A DNA stretch of 64,000 nt. It comes from Dastarcus helophoroides. Its lineage: Eukaryota; Arthropoda; Insecta; Coleoptera; Bothrideridae. The position numbers were made by a program, and so were the translations under genes. The notes beneath the pieces were generated by a model, which searched no databases, was not told the origin of the DNA, and was given only the letters and a program-made list of their open reading frames with translations. Position 1 is the stretch's first letter; the number at the start of each line of letters is the position of its first letter. The stretch spans positions 9,796,001 to 9,860,000 of the forward strand of contig CM053329.1 in NCBI GenBank assembly GCA_028583605.1, read 5' to 3'. Shown in pieces: positions 11,879 through 22,080 of this stretch.

Positions 11879-12208
11879 CGTTAATTTATAATAATCTAAA
11901 TTATGCACTCACTTGTAATTTACGAATATGGAAAATTAAATCTTTCTGAAACTGTGAAACTTTCACTCAAATACAATTTTCCGTAGATAAAACTTTAATT
12001 TTATGCGAAGAAATACAGACACAGTGTATGTGTGCAGCAAGTCAGCACATAAGCTCGGGATTCCCCGTGAGATGTGTACACAGCGCACGTGTTCAATCAC
12101 AGTAGCATTTAGTAGAGTGCGATAAAAACAAAAAAAAACTTATTTGGAAAACCGTGTAAAAGCGAAAACGTGTAAAACAAGTACCGTGTAAATCGGGGGA
12201 TAGGTGTA

Positions 12209-12510
12209 CTCTGATTTATTTTTATAGCAACTATCCAGCATTGTAAGTTAATATTCTCATTAATAATTATTTAATATTCAATGTCTTTTTGGAGATAAAC
12301 AGTAATGCCGCCAGTGAATCTACTGTGTGAATCACAGCGAAGGATATTGTACTCTTCCATGTAAATTTTGTTGTTATTGATATCGTTAGTTATGTGTGAT
12401 TCAGTTAATATAAGTAATACAGGTTTAACATTTATAAGAAATTGTTTAATTTTATGTCTATGCCACCATAACCCATGTACATTCAAACAAAAAATATTAT
12501 ACGTTAATGG
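12209..12510 (-). pseudogene. LINE ORF2: endonuclease N-terminal half
   Basis: N-terminal half of the same endonuclease. It shows NVHGLWWHRHKI at the start, LILTESHIT (the conserved Glu of the active site) and FTGGITVYLQKDI. One stop follows, and the frame then runs to NQSI at the TA where the Tigger element inserted. The start codon is uncertain because an in-frame stop lies just upstream of NIFCLNVHG. Confidence 0.8.
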
Positions 12511-12583
12511 CTATAATGAGTATGTAATTTTCTTACCTATAGCTTTTTTTACAGTTCGGTACCTACAACATTGATTATTAAAT

Positions 12584-13389
12584 CCTCTGTGGTTGGTGTT
12601 TAATTCCGTCTGAAATTTTTATTGTTTTCCTCACAATTAATGCATCTCCATTGTATTGAATCCTTATTTTCTTTTAATCGACAATTTCTTGTTTCATGTT
12701 TTTGTGCACAGATACCACAAATTGCATCTGTCTTACATTCGCTAACTTTTTGGCCATATATCTAGCCTTTATAACAACGGAGAACCTGGAATATTTTCTT
12801 CTAATTTACATTCTTTTAGTCCAATATGTAAAAATTGTCTTTTTATAAGCGATTCGAAAGTTCTTGGATCCACCTCCACTCTCATGTACAAACGTTTGTA
12901 AATTGTTTTGCTTTTATATTTAATTAAGAATTTAAAATTATCAAACGCATCATCTAAATCGTTTTGTAAAATAATATTTTTTATCAGTGATTTATCATCA
13001 ATTTCAGTTTCATTAGAAATATTTGTAATTTTTACGCGTGGTAGAATTTCCTTTGCAATTTCTGCCGTTAAATTCTGGCCGCAGGATTTGGTGATTAAGT
13101 CCTGTAATTCACGCATTTCTTGTTTGTTGTCTCCTTTTATCAGAATTCAAAGGAATTTTCGCCCATCTTGTATCAATACCTTGTGAAATACTTTAGGATT
13201 CATTTTATTTAGCATCTGTTTCCTAATTTCATTTGTTGTTTCATTATTCTTAGATTTAAACATAATAGCTTCTTGTGTTGTTTGTTTTACAGCATTCGCA
13301 TATGAAGGCTTCATCGGAAGTTTTTCTTCAGCGTTTTTATCTTCACCATTTTTTTCATGGTGTATAGAACAGAATTTTTTAAACTGCAA
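12584..13389 (-). pseudogene. LINE ORF1 (gag-like, zinc knuckle)
   Basis: The first ORF of the LINE, expected to bind its RNA as a nucleoprotein. The ATG at 13389 opens an 80-codon Lys-rich segment. After a frameshift near 13130, a second segment (13116-12769) contains RMRVEVDPRTFESLIKR, resembling the conserved gag-like domain in which a peptide is recognised before zinc knuckles. A third frame at about 12760-12600 holds CKTDAICGICAQKHETRNC, consistent with degenerate CCHC-type knuckles. It lies immediately upstream of the endonuclease frame, as in Jockey-group elements. Confidence 0.75.
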
Positions 13390-13563
13390 TTTTATAGTTT
13401 AAGAAATTAAAATTGATTATGATTGATCTGATGTATTGATGTTTTAAAGTTAAAGCGAAAAAGAATATGTTAAATAAAATTGTTAACATTCAAGAGTACT
13501 TAAAAAATTGATACTCAAATCTTGTCCCCTGAAACCAAGAAAGATTAAAAAACACAATAGTTG

Positions 13564-13604
13564 CTCTAACGCGTTTCAGTAGCCAAGCTATCATCTTCAA
13601 AGAG
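13564..13604 (-). ncRNA. Hammerhead motif, family A, minus strand, degenerate
   Basis: The opposite-strand partner in the left arm of the foldback. It retains GAAA (13577-13574), palindromic ACGCGT, T at the cleavage site and stem I (TCTCT with AGAG). However, the first core base is T rather than C (TTGAAGA, 13600-13594), and stem II has a mismatch. The invariant C3 is lost, so self-cleavage is not expected. Confidence 0.5.
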
Positions 13605-13625
13605 ATAATGTACAGTACTGAGTAT

Positions 13626-13666
13626 CTCTCTGAAGATGATACCTTGGCTATCGAAACGCGTTGGAG
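13626..13666 (+). ncRNA. Hammerhead ribozyme motif, family A, plus strand
   Basis: Predicted minimal type I hammerhead. Stem I CTCT (13626-13629) pairs with GGAG (13663-13666), including one G-U. The core CTGAAGA (13630-13636; position 7 is free in the consensus) is followed by one extra T. Stem II is GATA..TATC with a short loop (13638-13652), then GAAA (13653-13656). Stem III is the palindrome ACGCGT with no loop. The cleavage-site base is T at 13662. All invariant core bases are present. A loop-less palindromic stem III would work better between two molecules or in a tandem RNA, as known for some short-stem-III hammerheads. Confidence 0.6.
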
Positions 13667-13745
13667 CAGTGTTGTGTTTTTTTTTTCTTTCTTGGTTTCA
13701 GGCATCAATTTTTAAAAATAATCAAGGGCCAGTCCGTGCTACCAA

Positions 13746-13994
13746 AATTCAAGTATACTTCTTATTGATTTTTCAATATTGTAATACTTACTGTGCAGCA
13801 GCAGCTGCAACGGATATCCCCGCAGAGATCAATGGTATCAGTGGAACGGGGAACGTCAAAAAACATTTTAGAATATTTCCTTTTAACAACATTTATTTAG
13901 TCATCAAAAATACTAATAATACAATTTTGTTTATCTTCGATTTTTTAGAGCTTAGAGATTTAACAAATTGTTGCGGCTCTAAATATGGATTGCT
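13746..13994. other. Intergenic, no recognisable gene
   Basis: Between the family A foldback and the next inverted-repeat element. A 121-codon frame (13636-14001) runs through both the foldback and this stretch but shows no motif and is probably chance. Confidence 0.5.
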
Positions 13995-15280
13995 CCTATA
14001 GCCCAGGAAAAATGTATTTATATTACAAAATAATTAAATACTATTTTTTTTAGAAATGTCTCCACTTCGACTTAACAAATAAATACAGAAAGTTCCCCAC
14101 CAAGATCATGTGTGGATTGGCCAGCATATTGACTTAAAATGAAAAAATTTGTTTTTTTTGTCAACAAATAACACAATATTAGTCTAACAAAAAAATGTTT
14201 TTTATAAAAGTTGGAAAGCTTAGAATTTGATACAAAAAATTATTTGCCATTTTTTCGTAGATCTAATCGTTACTGGGAAAATGTCATGCTTTTGGATATT
14301 TGCATTGATTTTAACATCACCTAAATGGTGTAGCTTTGCGTTTTTTAAATTAATTTTGCCAAGATGCCTAATGTACTATTCCGTCTTTGGTTAAATTCGT
14401 AGTTTATTGACATCTATGTTTTTATTGGTCTTGATGTTGTCTTCCTCATCTAATAATTTACTTTCATGTCGTGATCAAAAAAATAGTTATGAGAGTATCT
14501 ACAAAGGTTTTAAGCATTGTAGTATGTATAAAGGTTTCAATGGTATCGTATGTCGACCACCAATAAATCTAGTAGTATTCCTTGCATAGTTAGTAGCGCC
14601 CTAAGATGTCAAGAATCTCCTAATTACATACTTTTGTGCTTTCTTTACTGTTCCTAAAATTAGTGAAAATGTATAACATAAGCACCATCGACCAACTGTC
14701 TTTGAAAAAAGTAATCTGATCTCATTTTAGACATTTACTTATTTAGATCTCGTCAACATGTAAACGACGATAACGATGACGAAGGTGAGTGATAATTAAC
14801 TCAGAAACGTAACATTTAGACCAACAAAAACAGCCCTCCCGCCAAAAACGTCTCAAATTCAACGGAAGAGGTGAAGTAAATTAGGCCTTCTGAGGATATC
14901 GCTCAAAAAGTACAAGCCAAAATCTGTACATTTTGGGTAGTGCAGAAATGAGTGTGACTACCAGAAAGCACGTTACTCGTGAGACATTTTCTCAATAACG
15001 ACTAACTCTAAAAGAAAATGGTTAAAAACTTTTTTGTAGGAAATTTAAAATTCTACGACATTTATTAAAAACATTTTTGTTAGATCAAAATTGTGGAAAT
15101 TATTGGCAAAGAAAAAAAATTTTCCATCTTTAAATCAATATAGCGGCCGTTCCCCACACAATCTTGGCAGGGAACTTTATAAACTTACTTGTTAAGCGTA
15201 AGTGAAGATATTTTTAAAATAAAAATGTAGAATTTATTTTTTTTGCAACAGGGATCTATTTTTCCTGAACTACTTCGGAG
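13995..15280. mobile_element. Non-autonomous element with long inverted repeats
   Basis: The ends are diverged inverted repeats of about 230 bp: 13995-14235 and the complement of 15040-15280. Aligned landmarks include CAGGAAAAAT near both termini, CTTAACAA, AAAGTTCCC.CC.AAGAT and GTCTAACAAAAA. The roughly 800 bp interior has one unrecognised 60-codon frame (14407-14589) and no transposase motif. The target-site duplication could not be defined, so the superfamily is unknown. Confidence 0.6.
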
Positions 15281-15369
15281 TAAATAAAACATGTCTACAT
15301 TTAAAATCAATACATTGATATTTTGCTTTTGAAAAAAAACACCCACAAAATGTGGAATCAAAATGCAAA

Positions 15370-17797
15370 TTGATTCTGAATTCTGATTAAATTAATATTA
15401 AACATATTAATAAATAATTGTATGCCCATGTTATATTGATATTTTAAAATGCAAAAGGATATTTTAACTAAAATTATTGACATCTTTGCTAATATAATTT
15501 TAATTAATTCTTAAATACTTTAATATTTTAGAAACATTCATATACTTTTTTTGAATGTTTTGTTTCTGTTGTCTTAATGATATAAAAAAACAATGAAATT
15601 AATCGATTTGTACATTATCGATCAATTTTAAGATTCGAGATATTATTTTATTTTTTTCAATTTATTTAACATTTAAAATTAAAATTTAATTTAAAATTTA
15701 TTTAACATGAAGAATATTATTTTATATCAAAATACACATTAGGAAAGTCAACTTCAAAACTGTTCTAGAACGTACTACATAGCAAAAAAAAAATCGCAAA
15801 AGATTGACTGTGGCTAACAATTATTATTAAAATTAAGAGCTAGTATTTCTTTGAGCAAGGTATTTATATATCTCTATATTGTTTCCAAATTTCACTAAAA
15901 TCGTGTTTATGCGGTCTTTGAAAAAAAAATTCCCTTTTTTTTTGTTTTTTTCGATTTTTTGAAAAATTAAAATGAATAGAATTCTGCAACTTACAGGATC
16001 AAACTATCCTATTAGCAGGAATATACTCTTCAGAGATGATCCCAATATTACTGAAATTAAAATAAATCAATTTTTAAATGAAAAAATTGGTTTTTATTTA
16101 TTTTTTTAATATGGCGTACCTTTTGCAGCCGTCGCAAAATTTGCGAAGCTATTCTACATTAAAAAAGACATAAAAAAGGTTATTTCAAGATTATTCTCTT
16201 AGATAATATAAATAAATGGATGGAGCATTCGGTCCAAAATAAGGGCCGGGAAAATAGAGACAGACAATCGACGTGCCATCGGGATCGACCATTTGCGCAT
16301 GCTTGAAAGTATGATATTGTCGACACTAACGCTAAATCTCTTAAAGTATGTTTCATATTAACGACAAAATGGAAGTAATCTTTATTAGAAAAATTGTCCG
16401 AAAAATATTTATACTTCCATTATTTTCGGATCTAACATAAATGTTTAACCGCTGCATAAAATATTTTTATGACTATTTAAATAAACTGATCTGTAAAATA
16501 TTACAAAAGTATTAATGATGTACAAATATAGCGAAAGATAAAAACTTTTTTTTAAAATGAAATAAAACAGAAATATAGAAAAAATAATATATTACTAAAA
16601 AAAAAACTTACAATTAGAAATGAATTTTACATTTACCATGTCGTAATTTCAAGAAATGCACCCTTACATTTGAGGGCAAAGATGGTACATTTAAGGTGAT
16701 AATAATTCTTGGGTTTTTAGTTATACCTAAAAGAACCTCAAAATGGAATGCAGAATAGGCACATCTGGTTATTAAGTTGTAGATATTAAAAAACTCAACA
16801 TTGTTCCAAGGTCCCAAATACTGAAAATAATTTTACTATCTCCTAGAGCCTCCCCTTCGATAACGAATGTGGCTGATTAATATGTTTGTATTTGCATCTT
16901 TATTAAAATCGTTTTTCTAAAAAAAATCATAAAAAACTTTCTATTTTATGAAGATGAATAGCTAACCTTTTGTGTTCTCATAAATGAAATGTTGAAACGC
17001 CTCTTTTCCCTAAGGAATTTCGGCGGAACCCATTATCCTAAAAGTCAGGAATCTGGGTAAGATCAACCTCATTATTAAGCCACCAACAGGACGAAATACT
17101 TATTACTAGCGAACTTCCTACTTTCCCGAAATCATTTAAACCTAATAAATTATCTAAATTGATTAACTGTAACCAAACAAAACAAGAAACTTATTAGAAG
17201 TAGAACGCATAAAAAGGTAAACAAACGCCATTCGACACAAATGACATTTAAGCGACAAAAAGGACGACAAATTCAATATTATGAACGTGATTGGTTAGTT
17301 CTGGACATGACCATTGCATCGAACCCGATGGCAAAACGTACTCTTTCTAGCTTGTTCTTTTTCAGAGTTCATCCTTATTCCACAATTACCGGCCCAAGTT
17401 AATACTCTTCTAACACATTGAATGCTCCGTCCATTTATATGTATAGTCAAAGATTATTCTAAAACGTTATCATAAAGAAAAAAAAATTTCGAAAATTGCC
17501 CGTTTCTCCTAAATAGCATAAAGACTTTGGGTAATTATATATTTTTTAATATAGATTTTATACATCTTTATAATATACTAAAACTTTGTTTAAATCGCTC
17601 AAGTAGTTTTTAAGAAAAAAATATTTTTCTATTTTTCGGTTTTTTGATTTTTTTCAAAAACCAAAATAGATAGCGATCTGAAACTTGCATAATCAAAGTA
17701 TTTTATTAGTAGCAACATACCCCTAAAAGATGATCCAGATATCCTTCTGGGGCCGATTCTCTATACTAATCGTCCTATGGCCTTTTCTGGAGGGCTT
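15370..17797 (-). repeat. Right arm of the long inverted repeat, with an insertion
   Basis: Reverse-complement copy of 3101-4165. The outer edge is at 17797 (AAAGGCCATAGGACGAT on the minus strand) and the inner edge is near 15370-15500. It is interrupted by a 1.25 kb element at 16198-17449 and otherwise follows the same order of blocks. Together the arms bracket 14.7 kb in which the LINE, Tigger, piggyBac and foldback lie. Confidence 0.75.
16198..17449. mobile_element. 1.25 kb non-autonomous DNA transposon
   Basis: It is inserted in the right inverted arm, and the arm sequence is continuous if it is removed. It is flanked by AGATTATTCT on both sides (16188-16197 and 17451-17460), a target duplication of about 9-10 bp. 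The ends are short inverted repeats, ATGGATGGAGCATTC and GAATGCTCCGTCCAT. A minus-strand 67-codon frame (16614-16817) has no recognised motif. The duplication length fits hAT, P or Mutator-like groups, but no transposase is present to decide. Confidence 0.7.
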
Positions 17798-18369
17798 GCT
17801 TATAGTTGTTGCTATTTGCCTATATGGCATCGACATTCTATCATATTAATTTCACATTCACAAGATAAATTGTAGTGGAGTTTTGATGTATTACATTTCA
17901 TGAGCTCAAAAGTTCCGCATCAAAAGATTTCGAAAACAGGTATTCATTAAATCATAATATTGTACGAATAGCGCAATATATTTTTTTCTACATGAAATAT
18001 AAACCGGATTCGAAGATGCCGTATCGTTAATAAGAATAAAGCTTTCACTTACGTTACTAATAAAACAGAATGTAGATGTAAACATAGGTATTTATAACCG
18101 AGATCGAGTCGATATTTTTTTAAAGTAAAACCTATTGGGTTCTATAATTTACAAAGATTACGCCTCTTTTCATCGGTAAATATTGAAACTTGAGAACGCA
18201 ACATTATTTCGGGACAATAAAATACCTAGAAAATTGTTTTTTTATGCAATATATTATGACTAACTTGTTGAAATTTGTTTCTAGATGATACCTAACACTG
18301 AAATAAACGTTGATATTTATTAAAATTGCTGTATAAAATTTTTAGCATCAAATATCTGGCAGCATTCTA
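17798..18369. other. Intergenic, no recognisable gene
   Basis: AT-rich sequence beyond the outer edge of the inverted arm. No frame, repeat or motif recognised. Confidence 0.5.
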
Positions 18370-20134
18370 AAATTCCAATATTGTTGGCTTTTGTACGTAT
18401 ACAGGCTGTTACAAATTTTGTCTTTAGAATGTTAACCATTTTCCCAAATTTTGACTTTAGGTTCAAAATTTTAAGGTCATGTAAAGTTCCCAGAGAGCCT
18501 TATTTTAAATTCGAAATTTTATCCTTATCTAGCGATCGTTCCCTCCCCGATGTCCTTGGTTTTTAAAGCAAAAAAAAAAAATAGATTTTATAATAGGATT
18601 AGTAGTTCTTGAATCACGGATTGTTGAAAAACTGTATTGTTATAGTTGCTGAGAAAAACAGTAAAATCTCTCTTAAGCGGACATCTTCGAGACTGTCAAA
18701 ATACGTCCGCATATCGAAGGTGTCCGTTCATGAGGCGTGCTTGCTTACTTATTATTTTTGTTTTTTCAGATATCAGACATCAAAAATGTCCTGGAACTTG
18801 GAAGTTTTTTTTTACTTTATGTTTAAATTTCTTGATTTAAAGTTCAAAGTTTCCAGTTTAAAGAAAACTTGAAATTGCGACAAAAAAGACGAAATTTAAA
18901 ATTAATACTTAACATTGTTAACGTTTAGAAATAAAGGTGTACACTTTAAAATCAATGTTTTGAGAAAAGAGTAAAAGTTTTGAGATTTCTAAAAACGTGT
19001 AATAAAGTTAAAATGTTAAAAAAAGGCTGACACAGGTTCAATCTGAAATTTTCAATTTTTTCCCTCAAAACTTCGAATGTTCAAATCAAAATTTTTATAA
19101 AACAATTAATATTACAAAATTTCTATTGTTTTTTATATATCTTCACGTGTTTTAAAATTTCAAGATAAATCTTGACATTTCTAATTGTTTTCTTAAATGT
19201 GACTCTGAGGTCGAAAATTTCTGATTAAAATCCAAATCTAGAAAAAATGCTGAAGGACGATTATTGGAGTTTTCTAAAAAATGTTCTTCAGATATTTGGC
19301 CTTTAAAATTGAAATATTACCTTAAAGTCAACATTAAAATATGCTCTCTTGAAGTTTTGATTTTAATTAAAGCATAAATTTATAAACTGAAGAATCTCAA
19401 ATTGAACCTTTAAATTTTTTTTCCAAATTAGTGTTTAAGTTCCAGTGTTGAGGACAAACTTAAAAATTCGGGAATGTTTTAAAATAGATAAAACTTTTTC
19501 TAAATTATGACTTTTTCATTCGGAATTAGAATTTATTTATTCAAAAATTTGATATTTTTATTTTAAATTTTGATTTCAAACTAAACTTTTTAAAAAAATT
19601 CGGGATTTCAAGCTTAAACTTTAAACTGAAAACAAAAATTCAAACTTCGAGATACACCCAAAATTTATAAAAACGAAATTCGAGTTTTGACACCGAAAGT
19701 TGAGAAAATCTTGGAAATGAAAATATTACTGAGTAAAATACGAAATGTTTATAACATTTCTTAATATTCGAGCTCAAAAATCAATTTGTTAATTTTCAAA
19801 ATACTTTTTATTTTGATTAGAAATATAGTTCTTTTTTATTTTTAATTGTAATTTTCCTCTTTTGAGTTAAAATTTGAATTAGAACGTCAAATTGGAATTC
19901 TGATAAATAAGTCGAAATTCCTAAAAAACTTGATTGCTTAAAATTCAAAGTTTCGGAAAAAAAATCGAAATTTAGCTGCAAAATAAGATTATTTTTGATT
20001 CCTGCCTATTTATTTTAAAATTAAAAATATGTAACTACCTTTTTATTCTTCAAGTGAAGCTTCGATGAAAAAATGATTACATTGAAGATATCCTTTGGCG
20101 AATTTACTTTTTTCTTTCGATATGTTTGGGTGAA
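18370..20134. repeat. Degenerate AT-rich array
   Basis: About 1.7 kb made of irregular repeats of blocks such as AAATTTTGA, TTCGAAATT and AAAACTT at spacings of roughly 20-30 bp. It lies between the left pogo-like TIR and the truncated 5' LTR. The short frames at 18381-18872 have no recognised domain and are probably chance. Confidence 0.55.
18659..18740 (+). repeat. Left terminal repeat of a pogo-like element
   Basis: Starts CAGTAAAATCTCTCTTAAG and contains GCGGACATCT, ACGTCCGCAT and GTGTCCGTTCAT. The reverse complement of 24695-24869 starts CAGTGAAATCTCCCTTTG and carries the same GCGGACA-type blocks. The CAGTNAAA ends resemble pogo/Tigger-type TIRs. No transposase is recognisable between the two ends, so the element is non-autonomous or gutted. 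Confidence 0.6.
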
Positions 20135-20360
20135 CGATAAGCCTTATCTGCTGAAAACTTCTAGAACCCGGAAGCGAAAACTATATAAGGCGGACGCCTT
20201 TTCCTTGAATTAGTCAGTCAGTTAGAGTCAGTGTAGTCAAGTAAAGAGTTAGCAGGTTAGAAGTCAATAAGTTAGTTAATTGTTCAGTTGTGGTAATCCG
20301 AGTTTAGTTAGGAAATATTCAATTCACGTGTTAATCAATTCGAACCGATAGCTCGTAACA
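20135..20360 (+). repeat. 5' LTR, truncated
   Basis: Matches the 3' LTR from CGATAAGCCTTATCTG to CCGATAGCTCGTAACA, but the first 120 bp or so are absent. It retains the TATA-type box CTATATAAGG at 20181-20190. Confidence 0.85.
20181..20190 (+). promoter_or_regulatory. LTR TATA box
   Basis: CTATATAAGG lies in the truncated 5' LTR. The same box recurs in the 3' LTR (about 24479-24488, as CTGTATAAGG) and the solo LTR at about 42879-42888. This is the expected core promoter position for the retrotransposon. Confidence 0.6.
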
Positions 20361-20380
20361 TCTGGTGTCAGAAGCGTGAT
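20361..20380 (+). other. Candidate primer-binding site
   Basis: TCTGGTGTCAGAAGCG begins directly after the 5' LTR, where the tRNA primer site lies in LTR retrotransposons. The matching tRNA was not identified. Confidence 0.5.
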
Positions 20381-20538
20381 TATTATTGTGCTTCATTACT
20401 CGGAAAAATTCACGAAGTCGTCCCGCAGTTGACTTTATCTCGGACGTTTTAAACTGTTAAATAGTTATACGAGGCGCGTCAAGTAAAATCTTGAACATTC
20501 TAGTATGCTTTATAGATACGAGATTAAAATCGGCCAAA

Positions 20539-21858
20539 ATGGAACAACAAATGCAAGCGTTATTAGCAATGTTTAAAGACCAAGCAGAAGAAAGACGACA
20601 AGAAAAAAAGAACAAAGACCACAGGAAAAAGAACAGGAGGAAGAACGAAGACGACAAGAAAAGGAACAGGAGGAAGAACGAAGACGACAAGACGAAGAAC
20701 GAAGACGACAAGAAAAAGAACAGGAGGAAGAACGAAGACGACAAGACGAAGAACGAAGACGACAAGAAAAACAAGAAGGAGATCAGAAAAGGAAAAATGG
20801 GAGTCGACGTTGCAAAAATGAAAGAAGAAGTGAAAGAACAAATTACAGGAATGAGAGAAGAAATGAAAGAAGAAGTAAAAGAACAAATTACAGGAATGAG
20901 AGAAAAAATGCAAGAGGAGATTGGCGAAGTCAGGGAAGAAATTAAAGAAGTAAAAAAAAAATCAACGCCAAGCTTCTTGATTTGGAAAATGCAACATAGA
21001 AGAAGATGAGCAACATCGAAAATAACATGAAGAAGTTGCTAAGTGGACAAGTCATACAACAAGAACCCAAATGTGTATCTGCTATTTTTTCCCAAAAGGT
21101 GAAACCTCCAACCTATGATGGGAAAACATCCTTTAAGACCTACAGGATTCAGTTTGAAGCTGCTGATAGGGCAAATAGGTGGATGGAAGACGAAAAATCG
21201 ACTTTATTGGTGGTATTCCTGCGCAAAAAAGCTCTGGAACCACTCCGAGCTCTATCTGACCATGAATTAGCTATCTATGAACATTTAGTTAGGGCTTTAG
21301 AGCTGAGCATTGGAGACCATCATTTGCCGCAAGTGGCCCAGTCGCAACTACTACTAAGGAAGCAGAAAATTGATGAAACGCTGCAAGAATTCGAGGCTGA
21401 CGTAAAAAGACTGGTTTATGCCGCTTATCCAGCCGCATCAACTAAATTTCTGAAACTTTACGCAGCTAGAATTTTCATAGAGGGAATAAGAGACCCAGAA
21501 GAGTGATACGCTTGTCAAACTTCCGAACATCGAGAGAGGCATTGATTAGAGCTTTAGAGATTGAAGCCGCTTACAAGGTTTCAGAGCCAGAAGCGTCATG
21601 CAGAATAAGGAAGGCCGACATCAAAGAGAATGTAAATGATCCTGATCTCGTAAACATAAGTGCTAACATGAAGGAAATGAACAGGAACGTAAGCGCTAAC
21701 CTGAAAAAAACGAAGGGAATGAAAGCGAGCATCAAACGACTGCTGGGAGCTCTTAAAGGTCGATCCAGCAGAAGCATAACATGTAACAGCTTTGGCAGAC
21801 CGGGGCACTTCAAGAAGGACTGCAGTCTTGTAGTTTTCAGAAAGGTTGAAATGAAAAA
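20539..21858 (+). pseudogene. Gypsy gag (capsid and nucleocapsid), broken
   Basis: Structural gene of the retrotransposon. From the ATG at 20539 it encodes EQQMQALLAMFKDQAEERRQ, then a Lys/Arg/Glu-rich internally repetitive stretch (20580-20990), probably coiled or RNA-binding. After a frame break, the capsid region (21006-21506) has PPTYDGKTSFKTYRIQFEAA and an LRKQKIDETLQEFEADVKRL segment typical of Gypsy capsids. Another break leads to the C-terminal part with a CCHC knuckle at 21782-21823 (CNSFGRPGHFKKDC), in which the second Cys has become Phe. The break points and the lost Cys make it non-functional. Confidence 0.85.
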
Positions 21859-22080
21859 TAAAATCCAACTTTCACAAAACTCGACATTTTCAAAAAAAGG
21901 AGTGAAATTTTTAAAACAATTCGTAGTTTTGAAAAAATGACAAAATTTTAAAAAGTTTAAAATGTTGCAGTCAAAATTTACGAAAAAGGTAAAAAAACGT
22001 CTACAAATTTGAAAAAAATCAATATTATATATTAAAATATATACTAAAGTAGTCAAGATTAAAAAAAAAGAAATTTTTGC
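21859..22080 (+). repeat. AT-rich block inside the Gypsy element
   Basis: About 220 bp of A-rich sequence with blocks like AAACTCGACATTTTC and AAAATTTACGAAAAAGG, resembling the large AT arrays elsewhere in the window. It lies between the gag zinc knuckle and the protease remnant, where an intact element would have coding sequence. Confidence 0.6.

Larger units (their letters stand above)
7128..12208 (-). mobile_element. Tigger/pogo-like DNA transposon, itself interrupted
   Basis: A pogo/Tigger-type element with terminal inverted repeats CACCTATCCCCGATTT (left, from 7130) and AAATCGGGGGATAGGTG (right, to 12206), extended by a shared CACGGTA block. It is flanked by TA at 7128-7129 and 12207-12208. 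It carries a CENP-B-like transposase on the minus strand and is split by a piggyBac between the transposase start and the right TIR. The insertion target is the endonuclease of the LINE, and the LINE frame is restored exactly when this element and one TA are removed. Confidence 0.92.
4500..13450 (-). mobile_element. Non-LTR retrotransposon (Jockey/CR1 group), interrupted
   Basis: A two-ORF LINE on the minus strand whose own sequence is about 3.9 kb once the nested Tigger is removed. From 5' to 3' it shows ORF1 with a zinc-knuckle region (13389 to about 12584), an AP-type endonuclease (about 12510 to 12209, resuming at 7127 to 6818), and a reverse transcriptase with C-terminal tail (6742 to 4672). 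The 3' end is a CTA-trinucleotide tail (TAG run at 4503-4521 on the plus strand). The LGPILFLLYINDI box and HNYNACN tail motif are like CR1/Jockey-group elements; the exact clade is not resolved. Multiple stops and frameshifts make it inactive. Confidence 0.9.
13508..13745 (+). repeat. Foldback repeat of ribozyme family A
   Basis: An imperfect palindrome of about 200 bp. The left arm (13515-13605) starts CTTGTCCCCTGAAACCAAG, and the right arm (13621-13710) ends CTTTCTTGGTTTCAGG. Each arm holds a hammerhead-like core, one per strand. The tail just outside the right arm (13725-13745) has AAGGGCCAGTCCGT, matching copies at 53145-53185 and 61838-61875. No coding capacity is seen. The structure resembles the inverted terminal regions of Penelope-like elements, but no such reverse transcriptase is present here. 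Confidence 0.75.

Noticed and set aside
13508..13745. Complete Penelope-like element
   Set aside because: No Penelope-type reverse transcriptase or GIY-YIG endonuclease frame was found in the window; only ribozyme-bearing repeats are seen.
3101..17797. Maverick/Polinton element suggested by size and long inverted ends
   Set aside because: No polymerase B, retroviral-type integrase, ATPase or capsid frames are present, and the interior is explained by other transposons.
20457..20913. Long hydrophobic Phe/Leu/Val-rich frames on the minus strand
   Set aside because: They are antisense to the charged, repetitive gag coding segment; the repeat structure explains them.
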